The notes below the pieces were generated by a model. That model did not search any database. It saw only the letters and a list, made by a program, of their open reading frames with translations, and had not been told where the DNA came from. 64,000 nt of DNA from Puffinus mauretanicus (taxonomy: Eukaryota; Chordata; Aves; Procellariiformes; Procellariidae). Every line of letters begins with the position of its first letter. Position 1 is the first letter of the stretch. Shown in pieces: positions 33,961 to 46,769 of this stretch. A program made the translations under genes and the position numbers. The DNA is taken from NCBI GenBank assembly GCA_023333565.1, contig JAJKFH010000071.1, forward strand, positions 372,001 to 436,000, read 5' to 3'.

Positions 33961-36900
33961 TAAATAAACTTACTTTTCTTCCTTACGGTCATTGCTCTCA
34001 GGGTGAAGGTCAGACCCATCACACTTTGTGATGACAATGAGTTGATTTCTTCCACTTCTCTGTTGATTGTACCACTGTGATGCCTCCACAGCATTTCTAT
34101 TCTGGTTGCAGTTTTGCAACTGAAATAATATGGTCACCAGGTGTTCAAAGCTATCCCTCTCATGTTCTTCAAGGTCTTTTTCTCCATCAAGATGCACAAG
34201 CCTAGAATCCCTGTGGCTTGACTCTGGTCACAGGAAGGACACAAACTGTGCTCCCTGTTTTTTTCTGAAAAGGTAAATGAAGATAAACAAATCAATAAAC
34301 TGTGGCAGCTGGTGAGCTGCCTTCACCCAGAAGATGCAGTTATGTCTGTGTATTATTAAAAAGAAAGCAAAAGAAAACACAAACAGCATGAGTGAAGAAA
34401 TCCAGCACAAACAAAAAAAAAAAGCCAAATCTTTGGTTTGCATCTTTTCCACTGGGAAGCCACCACTCAGATTGATAGCACTTTAAATTGGGTTGGTCAT
34501 GGATGAAAAAGAATTTTAAATGGGATCAATTTGTTGTCTTTCTCTGAAAGACAGTTTCTGTTCCTAGAACAACTTGTCTGATGGAGAAGAAAAATAAACT
34601 CAGCATGAGAAGTCTCCCTATGAATAAGATACCAAGGAAGAGATGGGCTTGGGAATTTGGGCTCAGGTGCACGTTTTTGCATCTTTTTATTTTATTATGG
34701 GGCACGGACCATCTTTTTTGCATTAGGCCTGTACAGGACCTACTATAATGGAGGGCCAAGAAATGGCTTTATCTCCAAAATACAGAGAAAACAGTGAGAT
34801 TGCTTAATCATGACACTTCTTTACAAGGTGAGGGTAGTCTGATTCACATCAGCTGTCTCTGACCATCACCATTTCATCTGTGGTGGATTCCCCTAACAAA
34901 GGGCAGAGCTGAGAACAGAATCAGACTGCATTGCAGCAGGCTTATATATCACTTCATTTTTTGGATTGAGAGAAAACACACTGCAATAACCATCATTAAT
35001 AATTAGTGTGATTAATATAATTAGTATCATCTTTCTTTCAGAGGGCTCCCAAAACATTTGAAAAGGCTGTCATCAAAAACATGTTTGGGTTTCTGTTGGT
35101 GTGAATCAAGGGATGACTGCTTTGTTATTTTTATCTGTGTATCCATGCAATGAGAACAGCCCTAAATGTTGGGAACTACAGTAATAACTTCATTGTTCAG
35201 ACTGTTTTTAGCTTTGTTTCTCACTAAAACAAGGATTAATTTCCTTTTTAAGGCACCAAGGTCAAAGGACACTTTTTATTTGCCAATACATTTATGGGAG
35301 AAGTTAGAAAGAAATTTATCCAGTGTTATAGGAGTTTTAAAACACTTACAATATAAGTCCTACTGAAGAAACTGGAGCTACTCTAATTTTAGGCCAGCCT
35401 AGCTATGAGCACAACTTTTCTGATGGGCATTTGAAAAGGGCAGATTTTGCTGGCTCATCTCCATGTGAGGATTCCTGAATATTGGAGGGGCTGGCTGGTC
35501 ACGTAGTGACTGTGGTAGCCAGAGATTTCGATTTAGATCTTTTTCCTACCAACGCTGTCTCTGGGACTTGGCTTTATTTTGTGTTGGTTCCCTTGGGATG
35601 GATTTTTCTCTGAGGATGAATGCATTACAGATGGGCTGTGGCATGACAGAAGGCTTAAAAATACAGACAAACTGTCTGTTGGAGGTAAATTCAGTTTCAG
35701 TCTGAAATGTTGTTTGTAAAACTTTGGGGTTCTCTCAAGAGAAAAGAAATAATTTCACTCCGAAAGATTGTAATCACCACCCCCAGCCCACCCAGTTTCC
35801 CATTGCAGAGATTATTCTGGGCAGAGAACAAAGGGCAAGACCCAGCTGGGACCTCTCACCCCCCTTTCCCCCAACATTCCCTTGTCATCTAGGAGGGTCA
35901 CTTAAATCTGACATGACTTCTTAGTGAATTATCTCATCATTACCAATAATCTTATTTGCTAGATGGGGCTGCCTCAGGAATAGCCCCCCGTGGACTATTT
36001 CCCCATCTCTGTCTCTTCCATGTATCTTCTCTTAATGACAAGCACTCCATTTGTAGTTCGCTTTCACATCAGCCTGATGGATGCCACGTGCAAATTGATT
36101 GCCAGCTGGGGTCACGTCATCCTCTTCTCCACCAAATGAGAGGATTGCATCGTTTTCTAGATGACATGCAGGGTTGCTTTTCTTCCCTCTGATGTTGGAC
36201 ATTTAGGCCACCCTTAAATGTTGACAGGTCATGGATCTGGACTGGTGTGCTAGGTCCTAAGTGGCCAGTACCTCTATCTGGCTAATTCTGCACCTCTGCA
36301 ACACGCTGCCAAAACCTGACTTATAATCACAGGCTACATCTTTATTAGCAGATGCAATGTCCAGGCACTGTTCTCCTGTACTCCAGCTACTGGTATGGCA
36401 TGGCTTGCACTGACAGGGTTGAGGTCTCTCATCCCTAATAACAAGGCTACGTTGCATCAAAACAACTTACTGAGAATGGTCCCCAACTGTATTATTCCTT
36501 GAATAACTTCCTATTCAATGTCTAGGATTGTCATGTTGGCTATTTGGCATGAGCCAAAAATCAGGGAGCATGCCAACAGTTAAACTATGGGGACAACCAA
36601 GGGATAGGGCTGTGGTCCATTCCTAAATAAGTAGAGCCAGACACATTGCCATAGCTGTTGAAAAGCTCATGAATGGCATGATGGGAGTTGAACTCACAAT
36701 AAGGAATCTGAGATTAGGCTCAACAACAGGAGCCACGTCCAGCCAGGGAAGAGCTCACTGCTGGACATGTTCTTACCAACATGAGCATATGTCCATACTG
36801 TCGCTGCTTTGGCTACAGGCTGGCAGGGACATGCACGTGTTTGCTTTAAATTAACCAGTTACTCCAGCCACAGCAGCATGGAATCAGCTCTCTGTTTTGC

Positions 36901-37075
36901 AATTTGTGCCAAGTTTCATATTGTTGAAGATAGATTGCTACTCGATAGTTTAAAGAACACAGAAAAATCCTGTTTCAGGCTCACAGGGTGGAAAATACCT
37001 GCATTCTTGCATTGGGATCTGTAGCAGCACTGAAAGGGGTGGAGGCACATACACACCATGTCTACAAGTGTGCAG
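33961..37075. other. Unique non-coding DNA, no gene seen
   Basis: Contains a 12-A run at about 34413-34424 and the TAAT/ATTA cluster at 34990-35030 (separate entry). No gene or further repeat recognised. Confidence 0.45.
34990..35032. promoter_or_regulatory. Cluster of TAAT/ATTA homeodomain-type cores
   Basis: ATCATTAATAATTAGTGTGA followed by TTAATATAATTAGTATCATC packs at least four TAATTA/ATTAAT-type cores into about 40 bp. Such clusters bind homeodomain factors in vertebrate enhancers, but AT-rich DNA also produces them by chance. Confidence 0.25.
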
Positions 37076-37300
37076 GCTCTCTAATTAACTCTTCTGAGGG
37101 TCCCTGAGAGACACAAAATCCCCCTACAATAATGGAACTTATTCAATATTTAATTGGACACTAATAATTAAAATATACCTTCTTTCAGCCTAAACCTACC
37201 GAGCTCACATTAGCTGCCATCTTAATTATCAAGCCACGCTGATCGCTTCATTTCCATGGTCCTTGCTTTGTGAAAGGCAGCAGTAAGGGTGTGAAACATG
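37076..37300. promoter_or_regulatory. Candidate conserved non-coding element
   Basis: A repeat-free block with CTCTAATTAACTC (37079), TTTAATTGGACACTAATAAT (37150) and ATCTTAATTATCAAG (37222). The density of homeodomain-type cores is well above that of the neighbouring DNA. Conservation was not tested. Confidence 0.3.
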
Positions 37301-37881
37301 GCAACGTTGTACAATTCACGGGAAAAGATGCCTTTGCAGCTCATGGGAACAGGCTTCCCTCACCACTTGGGTTTTCTCTCTGACTTTTCCAGCCTTTTTC
37401 TCTACACCTTGTATCCAAAGAATAGCTGATGTGAAAGATCAGGGAGCCCTTTGCTGTACTACAAAGAGAAGAGCAGCCAGATCTTCTTCTGGTGTAACAG
37501 ACTAACAGCTTAGAAGCCTGGATAGACCTGTTGTTGTTGTTGTTTTTAGTCTGTTTGCTTGGTTTTGTTTAGTTTTAACAGCAATTGGAGAGCTTCTTAT
37601 ATGGCTTTTTTAGACCGACATTTGTAATGAGCCTGTTTTAAGACTTGAGATATTAGACCAGTGAGCTGAAGAAATCAAATACTATTTTTACGGTGGAAGC
37701 CCAACAGGGAGATTTTTGCCCCGGTCTTGCTATGAACATTGGGTGTGGACTGAAACATTCAGAGGGAGGGAATGCAAAGACTCAGGATGTGAAACTCAGT
37801 GCCTGGGGCTTCTTGTAAAATCAGTAAGAGCTGGACTAGCCTTATAACTGTTTGTTTGAGAAAGCTGGAATAGTGTGCTGC

Positions 37882-37935
<54 letters not shown>

Positions 37936-40900
37936 CCCACTTGAACTTAATGTAATTTTTAGCTAGAGGAAAACCAAGCAAATGTGCCGGTCCGCTGGTC
38001 CATTGTCTCAACGATGAACCCAGAGACCAATAACAGGAGAATTCATTGCACCCTAGCAGACAGGGCTCTTTAATCTGACCAAGCCTGACGGATGTTTTTT
38101 CCTCTCTTTCAACCAATGTTATCTTAGTGCAAAGGTTACAAGAGCTTTTAAACTGGCAGAATTATTGCCTGAAAGACACAGACAAGTTTACAGCCTAGGA
38201 AAAAGAGATGCCATGTGCTCAACTTCTCAAAGGCTCTGCCCAGCCTGCTGTCTCTCCAGAAGCTGATTTTTATGGATTTTCCTGCAACCCCACAGAGAGT
38301 TTGATCTGTCCCTGCTTTGCCATAACCCTGCTGCAATGTTTGGGGTTAGGCTAAGCAGAGACTTAACTCCTTCCTCCCAGGAGATCCTCTGACCTCTCTC
38401 ACCAGCCCCTTAGGATACCCTCATTCAGTGGGCTCCGTGTTGCACGATGTGCTGCTGTTTTCCATTGACCCTTCAAAGCCAGGAGCTGTGCAAAGTGCCC
38501 TGTAAAACTGGCATGGGGATAGCAGATTGGGAGCTGCCACCGTAGATGTTATTTTTTTCATCTAATCTGTCCTTGAAAGTTTGCAGCCTTTGCCCCAAAT
38601 CACCAGGGAATGAGCCCTGATGTTGCCCTGAATCACCACCGTGCCCTTGGGTGGCCATTAGACAGAAATGGGGAATTGTCACAGAATTGGACTGTTAAAG
38701 CTATGTTTTCCCCAATTTTTTTCCTTGGCAAGGACCCCAGTGGTGATCACTAATGCTTCCCGTCCTGCTTCAGTTTCAGTTACTTCCTAGCCCTTTATGC
38801 AAACAGAGATACCTGCTTTGCATCTGCTGCGCTGTTGTTCTGATGAGCTTTTAAGAGGAGTTGCTGCATCAGGTCATGTCAAATTAGCTTGGCCCTGCCT
38901 AGCAAGGAATAAAGGATGGTTTTGACAGGAGTCTTCAGAAGGGACTAGATAGATCAACCAACATGGCTGTATATCTTTCTATTAATCATAAGACAAGACA
39001 AACCTATCTGAACTGATGGGAACAAACCAAATGGCACTATTCACTGAGCGGGACAGATACTGTCACGATTCTTCCTCCTAGATCTTCCAACTTTGAGGAA
39101 TAGCCCCTTTGCACCCTGTGAGTGTCCACACAGCTGCCACTTTGCTCCATCACATGCACCCTTCATGCTTTTTTGGTGTGTGAAGCCTTGTCCTGTTCTT
39201 GTCCTGTTTTTCTGCATTTTGACCTTAACTCTTAGTTAAAAATCAGCTCAAGCTGACCATCTGCCAAGCTCCATGCGTGCATCCTGCTTTGGGTTTTTAC
39301 TGCGCACGGGGGCAACTTTGCAGAGAGAGACTTTGAGAACCACCTAAGTTAATTTGAGAAGGGAAAATCTACTTTGCAATTTCTTCCCCTTCTTCCCCTC
39401 TTCATTTGTCCTTGACTCACTCTGCTCCTCCGTCACCAGTTTGCTGTCTGGCCAGGGCATGCTGCCAGGAATCCCTTGCCAGCCTTGAATAATAAATACC
39501 AGCTAAGTGATGGACTAATGCCAGGGTGAACTGCTCAGAAATATTCCCTCTAGGTCTCAGATCAATAACACTTAGCTCTTGTTCTGCGACTGAAGACAGG
39601 CAAAAAACCACATCATCTCCCCAGGAGCACAAGAGGAGCCTGCAAAGAAACCCATTTACCCCCCCTCAAGTCCCCAGGCGTTCACATGTGCTTTAAAGAG
39701 CAGACCTCAGGTGTGCGCTTTCTGCCTAGAAATACTTAGCTAGGACATGATATACTGGCCAGAGGATGACCGATACCGGGGCCTGGATTGTGGAGGAAAA
39801 GATGCCAGAGGAAAAATACTGATGTGTTGGAGTGGGGGACTTATCTCCATCAACATGACCAGGGCGTCAGACTGGTAGCGGTGCAGTGATGAGCACCTTG
39901 GATGCAGCCAAAACTTCCAGCCCAGGTCCTCCGTGTGCTGGAACATAGTCAAAAGGTAACAGGACTGGAGAGGAAAGCAACCCTTTGGTTCAGCAGCATT
40001 GGTCAAGAGATGGATTTCTCTGAGTTATCAAGGGGGGACAGCCCCCACCACAGTTAGCACCATTCAGTATTTGGCATGCTCTTGACTATGGGAATTAGGG
40101 CATGGCTGTCCAAACTGGGTCTCTGCCAGTGACAGACTTGGTATGGATTTATAATAATACAGCAAAGTTCCTCTCATGGTTTAACCCCCCAAAATGAGGC
40201 TTTAACCTCTTGGCTGTGTGTTTTTCTCCTCTTTCACAGATGCAGCATCTCCTTCTAACCTAGGGTCCCTCTGCCACCGCATCTGCTCTGCAGGCTGTGG
40301 TGAAGCCAGCACCACGTACATCCTTAACACTGACTTAGAGTTTAACATGCCAAGCAGGTCACTGAGATCTGCTGATTTTTAAATGACTTCAGTGCTGCAA
40401 AATAATACATTGCTCTTCCTGACAGGTTAATTGGAAAAGCCCATGTTCCCGAGTCAGTGCGAGAAGTATGGCTGTTTGAAGTGTCTGGGGTGAGGGATGG
40501 ATGTTGGGCAGTGTCAGGAGCAGGGTGGCAGCCCAGCCCAAAATCAGAGTTTTAGATCTCAGCACTTCTAATTATCCTTTCCAGAGGGAGGATGAAGTTC
40601 TAGTCCCTTTCTACAATCTTAGGAAGACCTGTTCCCCACAAGGAAGATAAATTCTTCTCCTCTGCCACTTAGCTGTTGGTTCAAGGCTTATATCATTTTT
40701 GATGTTGGCTGAAATGGCACTGAGGCCCACATTCGTGGAGTTCAACAGGAAACCGAGGATGCAGAGCAATTCTAGCACTTTTTGTGCAGGAGCTGGATGT
40801 GTATGGGTGATATCCACACACAGAGGCTCTGCAGACACCAGAGTGATGAGAACATGGCTATCGGTCACAGACGAGCAAGCTAAGGTGTTTTAAGAGGTGA

Positions 40901-41009
40901 AATTAGAAGCACTTTCTTCAGGTATGCTCACTCAATTGCTCCAGTTCACCCAGCCAGGCACCCAACTACTTGTGCCGCAGTAACACTGAAGATTTAGAAT
41001 CAGAAAGCA
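37301..41009. other. Unique non-coding DNA with one microsatellite
   Basis: Outside the (ATT)n array and a short (GTT)n near 37530 no repeat or gene is recognised. A CATGGTTTAACCCCCC at about 40177 resembles the edge of some bird LTRs, but the similarity ends within about 20 bp. Confidence 0.45.
37882..37932. repeat. (ATT)n microsatellite, about 17 units
   Basis: An uninterrupted TAT/ATT trinucleotide array of about 51 bp. On the minus strand it translates as a run of Asn in a meaningless open frame. Uninterrupted arrays of this length are usually length-polymorphic. Confidence 0.97.
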
Positions 41010-41070
41010 GGACCCCCATGATGCTAGGTGCTCTGTCAATATGAATAGGATAATCCCTGGCCCAGGTAGA
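41010..41070 (+). repeat. Possible MIR-like / old SINE fragment
   Basis: The order ATGATGCTAGGTGCTCTGTC...ATAATCCCTGGCCCAGG resembles TGTGCTAGGTGCTGTACAAA...AGTCCCTGCCCCA in an old amniote SINE. It is only about 50 bp with many mismatches. Confidence 0.3.
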
Positions 41071-41402
41071 TCATCATCCGCATGCAGCATCTGATGGAAG
41101 AGCCAATCCTTTCTGTGGAGCTGTTTTCAATTGTCTGTAAAATTCTTTTGTCATTTATTTTATTTTATTCTAATGCTCCTCTATTGGACTAGAACATCCT
41201 GCTGTATTCTACTGTAAACCTCATGCCCTGGCACCGTCTGATGAATGACCAGGATGTATATGCACCAGTACCAACCCCTGGCTGGAGACAGAGCCATACC
41301 CTTTTACTTCCAAGAGTTAAGAGCCAGTGGAGATGTATGTTGTATTCCCCACATGGCTGAAATGGATTTCAGGCATCAGTGGTGAAGGAGTAGTGTCCAT
41401 TC

Positions 41403-41760
41403 AAGGAGACCTTATTGCAGCCTTTCATTACTCAAAGGGGACTTATAAGAAAGACAACAGCAAACTTTTTAGCAGGGCTTGTTGCGACAGGACAAGGGGG
41501 AATGGTTTTAAACTAAAAGAGGGGAGATTTAGACTAGATATAAGGAACAAATTTTTTACGCTGAGGGTGGTGAAATCCTGGCACAGGTTGCCCAGAGAGG
41601 TGGTAGATGCCCCATCCCTGGGAACATTCAAGGTCAGGTTGAACGGGGCTTTGGGCAACCTGATCTAGTTGAAGATGTCCCTGCCCATGGCAGGGGGGTT
41701 GGACTAGATGAGCTTTAAAGGTCCATTCCAACCCAAACCATTCTATGATTCTATGATTCA
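41403..41760 (+). mobile_element. LINE CR1 3' end, best preserved copy
   Basis: About 358 bp, sense on +, from AAGGAGACCTTATTGCAGCC to TTCTATGATTCTATGATTC. It contains the last codons of ORF2 in a single open frame followed by the complete 3' untranslated region with GGGGTTGGACTAGATGAG. It matches the 10.5 and 13.65 kb copies closely. It is 5' truncated like most bird CR1 insertions. No target-site duplication is obvious at the ends. Confidence 0.94.
41405..41668 (+). pseudogene. CR1 ORF2 C-terminal 87 codons, uninterrupted
   Basis: One frame reads GDLIAAFHYSKGTYKKDNSK, then ...SRACCDRTRGNGFKLKEGRF... and ends LNGALGNLI before a TAG that appears to be the natural ORF2 stop. ORF2 is the endonuclease/reverse transcriptase polyprotein of CR1; this piece lies beyond the catalytic domains, in the C-terminal part of unknown exact role. 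The absence of frameshifts contrasts with the copies at 7.3 and 13.65 kb and suggests a younger insertion. With no promoter, endonuclease or polymerase it cannot be active. The frame extends upstream to an ATG at 41327 in unrelated flanking DNA. Confidence 0.8.
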
Positions 41761-44039
41761 TTTCCTTTGGTCCACTTAATACTATATTTCCCTCATCGAA
41801 TCCTTCTCATTTCAGGGCTCTTCCAAAAGCCTTTGAGTATTATAGAGCACCAACATGAAGGAGAACTTAAAGTGAAGGCCTTGGCTAACAGATAGACCAG
41901 CAATGTTTTTGTGCAGCAGGGACACAGAGTTGGGGACAGAAGTTCTGGTAGTAAGACTGTCCAGTGTCTCCCCGTGTCCATGGCCATGGGGAGTTGAGAG
42001 AAATAATTTCCCAATGGGATATTTGGTGGGGCCCAGATGTCAATCAGGGAGCAACAAGCTCCTATACACGATAGAAACCCAGAGTGTGTAGGAAAAAAGG
42101 CCAACAGTGACGTGAGGTGGGCCAAGGTGTCATCCCAGCATGCTGAGCTGTCATCTTCTCCACAGCCTCATCTTCTCTTTAATGTGGCAGGCATTTTCAC
42201 AATGCCAAATGTCTAGTCCTAACAGATCCTGCTGGAGATGTAAAACAAGTTGTGCCCCGCCCCGGGTCACACCTGTCCCTAACAACATCAGAAAGGGGAA
42301 ATTTTGCTCATGTGGGGTTATGGTGGTAACATAAAAATTATCGAGGTATGTCAAAAGTGTGTTGTCATCTTTAGTTGCTATTGCCAAGAAAGCAGCAGGC
42401 ACGTAGCAAATAAACGAGTGGCTTTCTCATCCACCTGTGGATGAACTTTTTCTTGACCATACTAGAGGTGAGCAAGTGTAATTCCCTGCATTTATCCTTG
42501 TCTACACCTCTGCCTGGGGAAGATATCTTGTATTAGGATGTCTTGTATTAAAAAAAAAACCTGGATGAATTCCTTTTTGGTGTGGCATCCTCACAGCCTG
42601 CAGATTAGGAGTACTGCAGAGAAAGGAATTGTCTGCAGAGAAAAGTGGGACTCACATAAAACTGGAAATAGACCTTCTTTTATTAAAACCTAGCAGGATG
42701 TACTTGAATTTGCTCCACTCATTTCAGACCTTTCCAAATGTCTTTACCTGAAATGGCAGCAAATGCAGTGTTGTCCCTGAAAAGACTCTCCTACTGCAAT
42801 GTTTCAACTCTTAGCTGGGATGGCCATAGGAGGTGAGAGTAGAGACAGGGACAGCCTCTTCTTGTTTGCAGGGATTTTTTTCACCTTGTCTTCAGGCTGA
42901 GGTCACTCCCCTGCACACATTACCTGTCCCAGTGATTTGCATCTCTATGTCTTGCCTGGGAGATGTCGCCTCAGGGCCTGCTCCTCACCAGGCACGGGGA
43001 GCAGGGAGAGACAGAAGAAAATGTGAGCTTTATTTATTTAACATGTAGAAGCAAGGACAGGGATTATAAGGATTTAAGATGTAACAAAAGGTGAATGCTA
43101 AACCGACACATTGATTGACTTAGAACAGAAGTTGTCCGAAGAGGATTAGCAATGCAAGGGCACCAGCACCGCAGGGAAGGGAACTGAATGGCAACAGGTA
43201 GATCCAGTGTCTTGCAAAGGAGTTTCAGCCTTGCACAGAAGTAGACCACTTTTAGCAGCTAATGGAGTGAGCCAGCATCAGCATGGGAACAGGATGGACC
43301 ACATGAATGCATGGGGCGGGAGGGTTTGCATGGGGGAATCTGCATGGGAAATAAGTGTCAAGGGGTCAGGGGGGAGCGAGAGGCATGGCATATGTGTAAG
43401 ACACAAGAAAAGTGTAAGGTCTAAATCTCTGTCCACATGATATAAATCAAAAGCTAAAGAAGTCAGGGGACCTCTGGGGTGGAGAGAAGCTACAGATGGA
43501 GAGGCCATTTGCAGAGCGCTGGGGCATGGGTTTCTTCTCCTCTTTTCTCCTGGATTTCAATCCTTCTTGCCCAGGCAAGCTGCTTTGATGACTTTTCTAG
43601 GCCAGACTGAGCAGTGTGGAAGCCAGAATCTCTCTCCCATGGTGGGTCTCACCTCTGCTGACTGTAGGGTCCAAGAAAGAGTTATTATATCTGGCTTCTT
43701 CCATAACCAAGAGACCCTTCTGGTTTTTCCCTTTCCCTGGGACCCTGTGATCATCAAGGTTACGGTTTGTGGGTCAAAGAAACACATCCGTGGGAAGGAC
43801 ATCATGCACCGTGTATCTAGAGAGGCAGCTTTGTCTAATGTTTTACCAGGTGCCTGAGAGCCTCGATCCCTGATAACACAGTAGAGAACCCTGTAGTGCT
43901 TTCTACACTTAAACCTGGGACCTGCTGTACCAGAACAAGAAAAGACAAGGAGCAGCATTATCATCCAGTGTGCAGTAGAGAAGAATCTCCCTATTTATGG
44001 ATCTGAATTATCTTACCATGGGCAGTTTGTTGGGCGTAA
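41761..44039. other. Unique non-coding DNA, no gene seen
   Basis: A direct repeat TCTTGTATTA...TCTTGTATTA occurs at 42527-42551, followed by a run of A. Overlapping frames near 43.5-43.96 kb on both strands show no known domain. No transposon recognised. Confidence 0.45.
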
Positions 44040-45260
44040 ACTAACAGTCCTCCTATATGAGTAAATATGCAAATGCCTCCCCATACCTTAGTGCTTAATG
44101 AGCTATTGCTATCTGACACGCCGTTTTGAACCCTCAGTAGACTCAGGGTGCCTGCCTGTTGCTGTCCAGTCACGGAAGGGCACCCAGTGGATAAACATTT
44201 AAATCTGTTTACTTCCATCTCCCTGCATCCTGCCTCCCTCCTTTGACAATTAACAATACATAACAACACCCAAAATGAATCCCACCCTGCCACTCCCTCC
44301 CTTCTCCAGTCTGCAGAAGCTGAACTGGACTTGTTTCCTTTGAGTTGTGTTTTTTTTTTTTTCTCCCAGTGTGGCTCAGCAAGAGAAAAAAGCAGCCTCC
44401 AGTTACAGAGTGATTTGAAGGTTAACATAACGACCTTCATCGGGCTCCTAAGAGGGATAATGATCTCTCACTCTAATCAACAATGCAGACTCCTTTTGAT
44501 ACGAAAATAGCAACTGTTAAGTAAAGCTGCTTTTTCCTCTCTCTTTTTTTCCCTCCTTCTTTTTTTTTTTTTTTTCATTCTTTGCCTTTTTCCTAAATCT
44601 GTGAACAGAAGCTCAGAAAGCAAATTGGGAAATAATATGATCTTGAAATGGATGCGAGATAGTCTTCAATTAGACTGTTGATCATGCTCCAATTCAATTA
44701 GTTAGGAGCTGATGCTAAGTTTGTTACAGGGTCCTGGGGAGGAAAGGTGCTGACCCTGTTAAGATGATCACTTGTTGGAGTGGTTCCTAAATGGTGCTGG
44801 ATATGGATACGCACACAGTGCAGGGCAGAGATAATGGCAAAGCTTTCCCTCCTGGTCATGCTCTCACTGCTGCTGGAAGGGTAGCCTGTGCAGGAGCCGG
44901 CCAGCGCTGTGATCTGCAGATATTGATGCTTAATTGCCATTTTGTCTGTGCATATCATAGATGATCTGCAATGTCAACCGCCAATGGAAAATACAGATAA
45001 ACTGCCTATAAATGATATATTTACCGACACTATGCACCTTTATGATATAATGTACTTTATCTGTATTTTGTATTGCTAGTTCATATGCAATAGCCATTAA
45101 AGTAAAACAAACACGTGCCTACACAGATACATAAGATGATTCTATGGTATAACTTTTTATACAATTATAATTTTTTTCTTTGCATAATCTGCATGGAACA
45201 GTTGTTTTGTTTCTTAAAAGCAGTAAACCTTGCATTTAGAGGCTCTACCTAATTGAGCAT
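44040..45260. promoter_or_regulatory. Strongest candidate conserved non-coding element
   Basis: About 1.2 kb of AT-rich, mostly repeat-free DNA with an octamer ATGCAAAT at 44067-44074, TTCAATTAGACTGTTGATCA (44667), CCAATTCAATTAGTTAGG (44689), GCTTAATTGCC (44928) and CAACCGCCAATGG (about 44976). The centre (44530-44592) is a pyrimidine tract. The part from 44.88 to 45.2 kb has the low-CpG, motif-dense texture of deeply conserved developmental enhancers. Function and conservation are inference; no alignment was possible. Confidence 0.35.
44531..44592. repeat. Polypyrimidine tract with long T-run
   Basis: About 60 bases almost purely C/T, including about 17 consecutive T near 44559-44575. Confidence 0.8.
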
Positions 45261-46769
45261 TATCCTCAGCAAGTATCGTTACTCCAGCTAGTCTCTGTTT
45301 CACCATGTCACTTCCAACTAAAGCACTTATGCTTCATGGTGTCTTCTGATCCCAGTATGCGTTGCAGTAATATTAAGTGACAACTCATCAGAAGTCTGTG
45401 AGAGACTCACTCTTTTTCTTTTATCCCAGTTTCCCTGATTTGACCATAAAGGTAAGAAAAGCAAAATTCGGTACCGCTTGGGGCAGGTTGCATGGTGTAA
45501 GGAGTGGCTTGTTCATGTTTGGGGCTGTTGCCCACACTCAAACTTCAGGCTCCAAAAACCCTATGTTCTATGGCAGGCTTAGTGGAGAGCATCTGGTGGG
45601 GAATAAATGAAGCCCTTAAAAGTGCTTTCTGTACTGTACTTGCACAACCCACATTCACAATTCTAGTGCAAACAGGGCATGAACACAATGTGTTGTCTGC
45701 TTGAGGTGAAATCTAGAGCTCAGTCTGCTGACCATTCACATCTTCATGACTCCCTGAGACATGGTGCTTTGGGTTGTTCCCCAAAGTGTCTTTGCTCCTG
45801 AGTCACTGGGGTGTCTGATCAGAGGGGTGGTGTTGGGAGCGCTGGAGTCTGATGTGCTGTCTTTTTCTCTTAGAAAATGTAGGTAAAAATGTGCTAAAAT
45901 TACTTGGGGAAAAATGTCACAACATCCACAGGGTTAATTTTCTGTCTGGACAATGCCTGGTCTGGACTGCAGAGGAAATCTGGAGTGAGTTTTTTTGGCC
46001 AGTTTGGTTCAGGGTGTGCAATAGGCCACCTTTCCTGCTGCTAGTGAGTAACTCTAGGGACATTCCTTGATGCTTTCAATATCAGGTGGTTCCCAGCACA
46101 TGCCGTTACACTTGATTTTGTGCAGACATGGGTTCCATCATCTTTTCACCCGGACCTCACCCCTCCTTGGTTCCCTCCATAATAATCCCCTTCAGGTACA
46201 ATGACACATCTTAAGTTGTTGCTTACCCTTGTGTGAGTGCTAGGTTCCTCACAAGGCTATAAAGTTCATTCTTTGTGCATGTCCCAAGCAATGGAACCTC
46301 CACAACCTTCTTTTGGAACTGTTGAGCAACCAGACCCTACTTCCCTTCCCCAGTACCCCACACTCATCAGCAACCATGCAACCAATGTAAAGGTCTGCAG
46401 AACACATACTCCACCACACAGAAAACTGTGGTTGCTGGAATGGTGTAAACCCAACACAACATGACTTCCATTAATAAAGGAGCTTATATAGGAGAGATGT
46501 GGAGACAATAATTGTAGGTCTTCTGCTGGAATGAGTTTTTGTAGGCCCAGTGAAGTCGGAAGTGTAATACTGCTCTACAGCACTGGAGTTGTCCCTGAGG
46601 TAGAAAGTGTCTAGGCATGTCTGGTGTAGAGGGATGGCTGTGGAGAGCTGGTTGGAGGGTGCTGGTCCCCTGAACCAGGGGATAAAGTGGGAGACAAGGC
46701 AGAGCTACCTGTGCTATACACGTGAGGAATTTGCAGTCACCATCAGATAAGGGCTGAATGATAGACGAC
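45261..46769. other. Unique non-coding DNA, no gene seen
   Basis: Short open frames only, with no family resemblance and no recognisable repeat. Confidence 0.45.

Noticed and set aside
37796..38116. Minus-strand frame with a long Asn run
   Set aside because: The run is the translation of the (ATT)n microsatellite.
40172..40200. CATGGTTTAACCCCCC, resembling the edge of known bird LTRs
   Set aside because: Similarity ends after about 20 bp and no second terminus was found.
42527..42551. Direct repeat TCTTGTATTA x2 with following A-run as a target-site duplication
   Set aside because: Only 5 bp separates the copies, so nothing is inserted between them; it is a small tandem duplication.
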